DNA from: UBA1081 sp045639185
GTDB taxonomy: Bacteria; Bacillota; Clostridia; Oscillospirales; Acutalibacteraceae
Length of the DNA stretch: 13,802 nucleotides
Assembly: GCA_045639185.1 (NCBI GenBank)
Contig: JAZUCO010000049.1
Span: forward strand, 1 to 13,802
Direction of reading: 5' to 3'
Every line of letters begins with the position of its first letter. The first letter of the stretch is position 1. Positions 1 to 5,546 of this stretch are shown here, in pieces. A program made the translations under genes and the position numbers. The notes beneath the pieces are model-generated. The model worked only from the letters and a program-made list of their open reading frames with translations. It had not been told where the DNA came from and searched no databases.

Positions 1-90
1 CAGCAGCTGAATGAACTGCTCAACTACAAAACAAAAATCAAAAGACAGCAGAAAAAATTAGAAGCACAGGCAGCTGCATCTGAAGGCTGA
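1..90 (+). CDS. C-terminal tail of an unrecognised protein (5' end outside window)
   Basis: Frame 1 is open from the window edge to a TGA at 88-90 and gives 29 residues (start QQLNELLNYK, end AAASEG). The tail is rich in Lys, Gln, Glu and Ala with few bulky hydrophobics, so it reads as a charged helical C-terminus. The next gene follows after 20 nt with its own Shine-Dalgarno, so the two are probably cotranscribed. The fragment is too short to assign to a family. The frame call rests on the clean stop and the adjacent RBS. Confidence 0.55.
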   Translation, partial: QQLNELLNYKTKIKRQQKKLEAQAAASEG

Positions 91-110
91 TGTGCTGAAG
101 GAGTATATAA

Positions 111-683
111 ATGCATAACGAGGATTATGATATCAAAATATTTTCACCCATAAAGCAGACAAGTAATTCCGAGCCGGTTATTCTTGTTGACGAAATGAAG
201 CGTCAGGTTATTTCAGGCAATCTGCCGAAAGCTAAAAAGCTTGGTGAAACAATTGCTGATTCATTCCGCGAAGCGGCAGAAAAAGAAGAATTATGGAATA
301 TGGCTCACGGTTGCGGTATTGAAACCCCCGACAGAAGAATCAAAGACCAGGCTATTATTCTTTCTGTTTTTACTGCTGAATATGTTTTCAACCATTATAT
401 GCAGGACAAACTGCTTTCCACAGCAGCAATCTCCACTCTTTATGATACTCTTACAGAGGATTCACCCGCACTCTACAATGAGCTCCTTGCTTCAACAGCA
501 TTCTCATTCTATTATATGAATCTCAGCGACAAGGAAACTGCTCCCGATGTTATAGGCAAAACATTTGCAGCACTTTGTGATGACGATGACAATGAAAAAC
601 TTCTCTGCTACGGTAAAAGTGTTTTTGTAAACACTCTTGAAAAATTCAGAAAAGCAGTAGAAAGTGTTGATTTTGCAGAATAA
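111..683 (+). CDS. Unrecognised small, probably helical cytoplasmic protein (190 aa)
   Basis: I do not recognise the family. The ATG at 111 has AAGGAG at 98-103 with 7-nt spacing, which fixes the start. The product is 190 aa, with no signal peptide and no membrane segment. Most of it looks alpha-helical: residues about 25-60 are charged (VDEMKRQVISGNLPKAKKLG), and 75-140 are mixed with Tyr/Phe-rich stretches such as FTAEYVFNHYM and FSFYYMNLSD. There is an acidic patch DDDDNE near residue 157. No catalytic or nucleic-acid-binding motif is visible. It follows the partial upstream gene by 20 nt, probably in one operon, and is closed by a terminator at 697-728. Function is left open. Confidence 0.75.
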   Translation: MHNEDYDIKIFSPIKQTSNSEPVILVDEMKRQVISGNLPKAKKLGETIADSFREAAEKEELWNMAHGCGIETPDRRIKDQAIILSVFTAEYVFNHYMQDKLLSTAAISTLYDTLTEDSPALYNELLASTAFSFYYMNLSDKETAPDVIGKTFAALCDDDDNEKLLCYGKSVFVNTLEKFRKAVESVDFAE

Positions 684-696
684 AACTTTCACTACG

Positions 697-728
697 GCAG
701 TTACCCTATTATTGAGTAACTGCTTTTT
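697..728 (+). terminator. Intrinsic terminator after the 111-683 gene
   Basis: An 8-bp perfect stem (GCAGTTAC at 697-704, GTAACTGC at 716-723) with an 11-nt loop is followed by five Ts. It begins 13 nt after the upstream stop. Only 16 nt separate the T-run from the radC Shine-Dalgarno, leaving no room for a radC promoter downstream. It is therefore either partly read through or radC starts from a promoter inside the upstream gene. Confidence 0.75.
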
Positions 729-755
729 GATTACTTAATCCCACAGGTGAAAATT

Positions 756-1526
756 ATGAATGACATTAGAAAAAACATACACGAAGGTCACAGAAAAAGA
801 ATAAAAGAACAATTCATAAAAGACGAAAAGCTTGACACTTTTCCTGACCATAACATTCTTGAGTTATTGCTTTTCTACTCTACTCCCAGAGCTGATACAA
901 ATGTTATGGCTCACGAGCTTATCAACCGTTTCGGATCTTTGAACGGTGTTTTTGATGCACCCTACGGAGCATTGAAAGAAATAAACGGTATCGGTGAACA
1001 TTCTGCAATACTGCTCAAGCTTATTCCCGAAATTGTAAAACGATATATGAAAAACAAAAATGCAGACAAAAAGCATATTCTCAACGAAACTGAAGCTGTT
1101 GAATATCTGCGTCCGTATTTTGACACATTGAAAAAAGAATCTCTTGTAGCTGTCTGCCTCAACAATGCGGGCAAAATCCTAAAAACAGTTATTATCAGCG
1201 AAGGGGCAACAGATTTCACCCAGGTTGACACAAGAAAACTCATTGAAGAAACTCTTTTCTGCAATGCAACTCAGGTTATTCTTGCACACAATCATCCGGG
1301 AGGAATTTCAGCTCCATCACAGGCTGATATTATGGTAACAAACAGAATTGCAGTTGTGCTTCAGGCAATTCACGCACGACTTGCAAATCACATTATCATC
1401 TGCGAAAAAGACCATTTTTCATTTGCAACAAGTCCGAAATTCGCAGCATTGTTTTTGGCTGAAGATGCCTGGGATATCAAAAATCTCGCTGTTTCGGAAG
1501 GTGATTTTTATGATAGGGATAATTGA
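756..1526 (+). CDS. radC: RadC family JAB/MPN-domain protein
   Basis: 256 aa with the standard RadC layout. A helical N-terminus opens with HEGHRKR (residues 9-15), followed by a helix-hairpin-helix-like segment (ALKEINGIGEHSAILLKL, 72-89) and a C-terminal JAB1/MPN+ domain. The JAMM metal site is visible: Glu149, the HxHP pair His178/His180, Ser188 and Asp191 (HNHPGGISAPSQAD). The ATG at 756 is preferred over an in-frame GTG at 747, because AGGTGA (745-750) is a Shine-Dalgarno 5 nt from the ATG and overlaps the GTG. RadC proteins were named for DNA repair, but the in vivo role is unsettled; the JAMM fold suggests a metal-dependent hydrolase. Its 3' end overlaps the patatin gene by 17 nt. Confidence 0.93.
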   Translation: MNDIRKNIHEGHRKRIKEQFIKDEKLDTFPDHNILELLLFYSTPRADTNVMAHELINRFGSLNGVFDAPYGALKEINGIGEHSAILLKLIPEIVKRYMKNKNADKKHILNETEAVEYLRPYFDTLKKESLVAVCLNNAGKILKTVIISEGATDFTQVDTRKLIEETLFCNATQVILAHNHPGGISAPSQADIMVTNRIAVVLQAIHARLANHIIICEKDHFSFATSPKFAALFLAEDAWDIKNLAVSEGDFYDRDN

Positions 1527-2337
1527 TGTAGGCGGCGGTATGCGTGACATATACGGTGCCGGTGTGCTTGATTATTTTCTTGACAACAACATCACTTTTG
1601 ATGTATGCATAGGCGTTTCGGCAGGCAGCGCAAACCTCGTTTCTTTCCTTGCAAAACAAAGAGGCAGAACATACCGTTTTTATGCGGAATTCTCCTCAAG
1701 AAAAGAGTATATGAGTTACGGAAATATGCTGAAAACAGGTTCATTTTTCAACCTTGACTACATTTATTCAGCTCTGTCAGATTCAGACGGTGAATGTCCG
1801 TTGAATTTTGAAGAGGTTGAAAAATCAGAATCTCAGCTTATTACTGTTGTGACAAATGCAGACACGGGCAAAGCAGAATATTTCACCAAAGAAGATATTG
1901 CAAAAGACGATTTGTGGACGATAAAGGCATCCTGCGCTATGCCCGTTGCCTGCAAACCATTCATTCACGAAGGAAAAAGATACGCAGACGGCGGTGTTGC
2001 AGCTCCTATTCCCATCAGAAAAGCAATTGAAATGGGTTGTGACAAGGTATATGTTATCATACCGAGACCTGCAGCAAAAAAGAACCGTGAATTTTCATCA
2101 CTTATGAAACCTTTTCTGAAAGATTCACCCAAGGTGTTGGAGCTGATGAAAAGACGTCCCGAAATTTACAACAGCCAGCTTGATGCACTCGACAGATATG
2201 TAAAAGAAGGCAAAGCGGTAATCATTTCTCCCGATAATGACAAGGGACTTAATATGATTACAACCGATGCAAAAAAACTTACAGATTATTATAACAAAGG
2301 TTATAACGATGCAAAAAAAATTTTCGCAGAAACTTAA
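1510..2337 (+). CDS. Patatin-like phospholipase (YjjU/RssA-like)
   Basis: 275 aa, a predicted cytoplasmic serine lipid acyl hydrolase. The patatin signature is complete: a glycine-rich oxyanion loop GGGMRDIYGAGV at residues 8-19, the nucleophile elbow GVSAG (Ser37), and the Asp of the Ser-Asp dyad in the DGG motif (Asp160). The family uses this dyad to hydrolyse phospholipid or other acyl esters; the native substrate is unknown. The frame is open further upstream inside radC, but the ATG at 1510 has AGGTGA at 1499-1504 with 5-nt spacing, and the protein then begins directly at the conserved first strand (MIGIIDVGGG). It starts inside the last codons of radC in another frame, suggesting translational coupling. 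There is no signal peptide or extra domain. Confidence 0.9.
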   Translation: MIGIIDVGGGMRDIYGAGVLDYFLDNNITFDVCIGVSAGSANLVSFLAKQRGRTYRFYAEFSSRKEYMSYGNMLKTGSFFNLDYIYSALSDSDGECPLNFEEVEKSESQLITVVTNADTGKAEYFTKEDIAKDDLWTIKASCAMPVACKPFIHEGKRYADGGVAAPIPIRKAIEMGCDKVYVIIPRPAAKKNREFSSLMKPFLKDSPKVLELMKRRPEIYNSQLDALDRYVKEGKAVIISPDNDKGLNMITTDAKKLTDYYNKGYNDAKKIFAET

Positions 2338-2357
2338 AGTTCCTGCGAAATTTTTTT
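2313..2357. terminator. Two-sided intrinsic terminator between convergent genes
   Basis: The stem TTTCGCAG (2322-2329) / CTGCGAAA (2343-2350) is flanked by an A-run at 2313-2320 and a T-run at 2351-2357, so it can end transcription from either side. It overlaps the last codons of the patatin gene (stop 2335-2337). It lies just past the stop of the minus-strand lipoprotein gene (stop at 2359-2361), which it would also terminate. Confidence 0.8.
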
Positions 2358-2358
2358 A

Positions 2359-3024
2359 TCAGTATATAAGCTCCGGATACTCTGCGGGAGAAACAGAATA
2401 AGTACCTGAATACATATCCTGAGTATTGCTCTCAAGTGCGGTTATAACAATAGAATTATTCTGTCTTTCGATTGAATAAAGCAAAACGTGTGAGCCGTCT
2501 GCTTTTCTTTCCGCGTAATAAACTTTGCCATCCTTAACAGCTACTTCAGCATTACAGAAAACAGTACCTGTCAGATGCTGACCGACACCGATTCCGATTT
2601 TACCGTCAATAATATAAAGATATACACCGCTGCATTCATAAACACCGTTGTAATCTCTTACCTGCTTCATAAGCTCGCCTTTTGCTATTTTTGCAGGTTC
2701 AAAATCGGCATTCACATTATACTCAAGAATGGTGAGAGGATAACCTACACAGCCGTTTTCTGTATACTCTGCCATTGCAAGTGAGTAAAAATACCAATTC
2801 ACAACATCAGTATCTTCCACACCTGCCGCACCTGAATTATAGCATTGCACAGCCTTTGCATAATCTCCGCCGGCTGCGGCATTTATCATTTCTTCATAAG
2901 CTTTTTCTGCACTTTCAAAAGCAATAGTGCCCGATTCTGCTTCTGCTCCGCCGTCAGCTTTTTTGCAGGCTGAAAAACTTAGCACCGTTGCAATACAAAT
3001 AATCAATGCTGTTATTTTCTTCAT
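2359..3024 (-). CDS. Small predicted lipoprotein of unknown function (221 aa)
   Basis: The N-terminus is a lipoprotein signal: MKK, a hydrophobic core, then LSFSAC with Cys20 as the predicted lipidated residue. The -3 Phe departs from the usual Leu/Val, but the form is common in Clostridia. Residues about 33-80 (ESAEKAYEEMINAAAGGDY...) resemble one or two TPR-like helical pairs. The rest looks like a small beta-rich domain (YLYIIDGKIGIGVG, VAVKDGKVYYAE). The ATG at 3024 is chosen over an in-frame GTG at 3033 because GAGGTG lies 6 nt upstream of it. It is the last gene of the bioY-birA operon and starts 10 nt after the stop of the SDR gene. Expected location is the outer face of the cytoplasmic membrane. 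I cannot name a role; a substrate-binding or envelope-stress function would be a guess. Confidence 0.8.
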   Translation of the reverse strand: MKKITALIICIATVLSFSACKKADGGAEAESGTIAFESAEKAYEEMINAAAGGDYAKAVQCYNSGAAGVEDTDVVNWYFYSLAMAEYTENGCVGYPLTILEYNVNADFEPAKIAKGELMKQVRDYNGVYECSGVYLYIIDGKIGIGVGQHLTGTVFCNAEVAVKDGKVYYAERKADGSHVLLYSIERQNNSIVITALESNTQDMYSGTYSVSPAEYPELIY

Positions 3025-3034
3025 TTTATACACC

Positions 3035-3910
3035 TCATAAACTTATTTTAATCTCTTCCCTGCCGAGAATCTTTTTTACAAGAGAATTATCAAGAAGTGT
3101 GGAATCCGTACGGATTGCGCCTTCTCTGAACTCGCCCCATTTTTCTGCAGGAATAATGAGAGACGCATCACAACCGAGTTTTGCGGCAAGCATTAGTCCC
3201 AACTGATATTTTGAAAGACATTCATCACCTGCAACATTGAGCATAGCAGGTAATGATTCTTTATCAAAAAGTTCCAGAGTTATATCGGCAACAGTTTTAT
3301 AATCAAGCACAGACCTTAAAAATCCCGTTACAAGAGAGGTTTCTCTGCCGTTTCTGAGATTTTCTGTCACAGTATCGCAGAAATGCTTTTTTGCAGGAGC
3401 TTTGCTGAAAGAAAACATAAGAGGTAATCTCAGAGACACACCGCCATACTTTGCAAAAACGTTTTCCGCTTCTGCTTTCTGTCTGCCGTAAACACTGACG
3501 GGAGAAAGAGCGTCATCTTCTTTGAAAAGATATTCTCCGCCCTCACCGTAAACAGTATCACTTGAAGTAAAAAACAGTTTATTTATATTTTTTATTCTGC
3601 CGAGAAGATAGTCGGGCACGTCAACATTTATATAATGTGCCGCATCAGGATTTTCTGCCACAAAATCAATGTTGTGACACGCAGCTGTCCATAAAATCTT
3701 CACATTATCAGAAGCATTTATTTTTGCGGCAACTTCATCGAGAAAGGCTGTCTCACGCAAATCACCCGTGAGCACTTCTACCCTTTCATTTTCTTCACAA
3801 GCCACATTTCTGCTGCGTGCAACAGCAAGAATTTTTTCATCGGTTTTTTCGAGCACCGAATAAATGAATTCACTTGCAAGAAATCCGCCTGCACCGATAA
3901 CAACAAACAT
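3035..3910 (-). CDS. NAD(P)-dependent epimerase/reductase, RmlD-like extended SDR
   Basis: 291 aa with an N-terminal Rossmann fold. The dinucleotide-binding loop is GAGGFLA (residues 6-12); the usual last Gly is Ala. LTGDLRE (47-53) is the typical second-strand Asp region, TSSDTVYGE (115-123) carries the catalytic Ser/Thr region, and YGRQK is the YxxxK pair (Tyr141, Lys145). The closest family pattern is RmlD/NAD-dependent sugar-nucleotide epimerase or reductase. There is no partner sugar-nucleotide gene nearby, so the substrate is not predictable. The ATG at 3910 has AGGTGA a few nt upstream. It is third in the operon, 36 nt after birA and 10 nt before the lipoprotein gene. Confidence 0.85.
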   Translation of the reverse strand: MFVVIGAGGFLASEFIYSVLEKTDEKILAVARSRNVACEENERVEVLTGDLRETAFLDEVAAKINASDNVKILWTAACHNIDFVAENPDAAHYINVDVPDYLLGRIKNINKLFFTSSDTVYGEGGEYLFKEDDALSPVSVYGRQKAEAENVFAKYGGVSLRLPLMFSFSKAPAKKHFCDTVTENLRNGRETSLVTGFLRSVLDYKTVADITLELFDKESLPAMLNVAGDECLSKYQLGLMLAAKLGCDASLIIPAEKWGEFREGAIRTDSTLLDNSLVKKILGREEIKISL

Positions 3911-3946
3911 ATTATCACCTACAAAAGTATAACATCAGAGACCTGA

Positions 3947-4918
3947 TCAGTCAAGCTTTGTGCTGACTTCACCGGAAGAAAGGAATTCCTCTTCACCGTT
4001 TTCATAACGCACGTGAAGTCTGAAATCCTCATCAATTCCGAGTGCAGTAGCCTTTCTGACCTGAGTGGGTTTGATTACATTTATCGCTTTACCGTCAAGG
4101 TATGAGCGTGTTGTGTAATCAAAAAGAAAATGCCTGCCCGAGAGGGTTTTGTAATCTGCAAAAAAGTTGTTGATGACATCTGCAACAATACGGCTTACAG
4201 CATCACCGTCAGGTTTTTCGTCAAAAATACCGCCTGCAATGCCCTTTATATCATCGGGCACAGAATCCTCAGGAAAATACATATTGATACCTATTCCGAG
4301 CACAGCATAACTGAGTCTTCCGTTTTCAAGGTCAAATGAAGCTTCTGTAAGAATACCGCAAACCTTTCTGTCACGCACAAAAATATCATTCACCCATTTG
4401 ATTGAAGCAACTCTGCCCGTGTTTGACTCAATTGCCTTTGCGGCAGCCACAGCGGCACATGTTGTGATAAGAAGTGATTCGGTGGGTTTCATATCAGGTC
4501 TTAAAAGAATGCTGAAATAAATGCCCGTGCCGTTTTGTGAAGAGAAACTTCTGCCGAGTCTGCCTCTGCCCGAGGTCTGCTCTGCAGCAATAATCACAGT
4601 CCCCTCAGGTGCTCCGTTTTCTGCCATTTTTTTGAGCATTGTATTGGTTGAATCAACACTCTCATAAAAAGAAATGCTGATGTTTTCCGCACTCACAAAT
4701 TTTGCAACGCTCTGTGCGGAAATAAAATTATTATCGTTATAAAGAATGTACCCCTTGTTTGTGACAGCACCGATGTTATATCCTTTATCCTGAAGATTTC
4801 TCACGGCTTTCCACACAGAATTACGGCTGAGAAACAGACTTTCTGCAATACTTCCGCCCGAAACATATCCGCCTTTATTCTTCTCAAGGATTTCAAGTAC
4901 TTTTTCAGATGTCTTCAT
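3947..4918 (-). CDS. birA: Bifunctional biotin-protein ligase / biotin operon repressor
   Basis: 323 aa, the full length of a repressor-type (group II) BirA. Residues about 3-60 form a winged helix-turn-helix (VSGGSIAESLFLSRNSVWKA). The central ligase domain has the biotinyl-AMP loop GRGRLGR (117-123) and KWVNDI (174-179, Lys174 being the catalytic-site lysine). A C-terminal BPL_C-like domain ends the protein. It should activate biotin with ATP and attach it to carboxylase/decarboxylase carriers, and bind DNA when loaded with biotinyl-AMP. The frame is open 49 codons upstream, but those residues are an unrelated shadow inside bioY. The ATG at 4918 overlaps the bioY stop as ATGA and precedes the conserved MKTSEKVLEIL start. 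A matching operator-like site lies in front of bioY (5514-5544), so autoregulation of the operon is likely. Confidence 0.94.
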   Translation of the reverse strand: MKTSEKVLEILEKNKGGYVSGGSIAESLFLSRNSVWKAVRNLQDKGYNIGAVTNKGYILYNDNNFISAQSVAKFVSAENISISFYESVDSTNTMLKKMAENGAPEGTVIIAAEQTSGRGRLGRSFSSQNGTGIYFSILLRPDMKPTESLLITTCAAVAAAKAIESNTGRVASIKWVNDIFVRDRKVCGILTEASFDLENGRLSYAVLGIGINMYFPEDSVPDDIKGIAGGIFDEKPDGDAVSRIVADVINNFFADYKTLSGRHFLFDYTTRSYLDGKAINVIKPTQVRKATALGIDEDFRLHVRYENGEEEFLSSGEVSTKLD

Positions 4919-5460
4919 ATTTTTTTCAACCTCTCTCCCACTGTTTTTGAAACAACTGCCGCAAGCACGATTTTTATGCAGTCGGGAATTATATAAGGCA
5001 ACACGCACAATGAAAATGCTGATGCAAAATCTGCCTTGCCGCCTGAGAAAACGTATATATACCACAAAAGTCCGAAAAGGTAACAGATTACAAGTCCTAC
5101 GACAAATGACAATATAAGAAAACCGATTTTTCTGCCGCTTTTTTCACTTATAAAACCTGCAATCAATGCAGACAGCAGAAATCCGATTATATAACCTCCC
5201 GTGGGCCCTGCAATGACACCCATTCCGCTCTGAAAGCCTGAAAACACGGGAAGCCCGACAATGCCGAGGAGTATATACAAAAGTACAGATACTGCACCCT
5301 TTTTACAGCCGCAGATTCCGATTGAAACAAACACCGCAAAGGTCTGAAGCGTAACGGGCACTGCCCCCACGGGAATTGAAACAAGGGAGCATACTGCAAT
5401 CAGTGCTGTCATAAGCGCTGTTATGACTATATTATAAGACTTTATCTTTTTGTGAGCCAT
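4915..5460 (-). CDS. bioY: Biotin ECF transporter S component
   Basis: 181 aa and strongly hydrophobic, with about six membrane segments. The BioY signature GPTGGY is at residues 85-90, the VPVTLQTFAVF motif at 34-44, and a PDCIK motif at 159-163 near the last helix; all are typical of the biotin-binding membrane subunit. BioY captures external biotin; uptake is energised by EcfT and the EcfA/A' ATPases, which are not in this window, so a shared module elsewhere is expected. GGAGTGA (5476-5470) serves as Shine-Dalgarno about 9 nt from the ATG. It is first in the operon, with birA overlapping its stop. Promoter and operator are described separately. Confidence 0.95.
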   Translation of the reverse strand: MAHKKIKSYNIVITALMTALIAVCSLVSIPVGAVPVTLQTFAVFVSIGICGCKKGAVSVLLYILLGIVGLPVFSGFQSGMGVIAGPTGGYIIGFLLSALIAGFISEKSGRKIGFLILSFVVGLVICYLFGLLWYIYVFSGGKADFASAFSLCVLPYIIPDCIKIVLAAVVSKTVGERLKKI

Positions 5461-5496
5461 AAAAAAAAATCACTCCATAATCTATGAAGTGATTTT
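5461..5496 (-). terminator. Intrinsic terminator of the GH2 gene, overlapping the bioY leader
   Basis: Read on the minus strand, arms 5496-5483 and 5479-5466 pair over 14 bp with one G-T pair and a 3-nt loop, followed by Ts to 5461 (nine in a row at 5469-5461). It lies 50 nt after the GH2 stop and ends immediately before the bioY ATG. The 5' arm overlaps the bioY -10 element (5492-5497). A transcript starting at the bioY promoter would lack most of that arm and could not form the hairpin, whereas read-through from GH2 would form it. The hairpin is seen directly; the division of roles is inference. Confidence 0.7.
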
Positions 5497-5520
5497 ATCA
5501 TATTAAACTTAAATTGTCAA
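5492..5520 (-). promoter_or_regulatory. bioY operon promoter
   Basis: On the minus strand, TTGACA (5520-5515) and TAAAAT (5497-5492) are separated by exactly 17 nt, a near-consensus sigma-A promoter. Transcription should start near 5486-5484, giving a leader of about 25 nt containing the bioY Shine-Dalgarno. Confidence 0.8.
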
Positions 5521-5544
5521 CCTGACACAAAAAATGTGTGACAA
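5514..5544. promoter_or_regulatory. Candidate BirA operator
   Basis: An inverted repeat TTGTCAAC (5514-5521) - N15 - TGTGACAA (5537-5544) has 6 of 8 positions symmetric. The architecture matches known BirA sites (TTGTnAAC half-sites about 14-16 nt apart). One half-site covers the -35 of the bioY promoter, so bound BirA would block it. The presence of a winged-helix BirA in the same operon supports the call. Sequence degeneracy is the main doubt. Confidence 0.55.
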
Positions 5545-5546
5545 TA

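Noticed and set aside
1510..2337. Patatin gene as a defence effector (CBASS CapV-like)
   Set aside because: No CD-NTase, HORMA/TRIP13, E1/E2-JAB or other defence gene is adjacent. The RadC JAMM domain is of the standard RadC type, and the patatin matches the housekeeping YjjU/RssA pattern.
2575..2784. Short plus-strand frame antisense to the lipoprotein gene
   Set aside because: It has no Shine-Dalgarno and is the complement of a coherent lipoprotein coding sequence.
4919..5065. 49-codon N-terminal extension of BirA
   Set aside because: It lies wholly within bioY in another frame, has no Shine-Dalgarno at its start, and precedes the conserved BirA N-terminus; the ATGA overlap marks the true start.
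5513..5545. Interrupted inverted repeat as the GH2 terminator
   Set aside because: The arms form a hairpin only with a 6-nt bulge, and no T-run follows on the minus strand. The hairpin at 5461-5496 fits a terminator far better. The symmetry is better explained as an operator.
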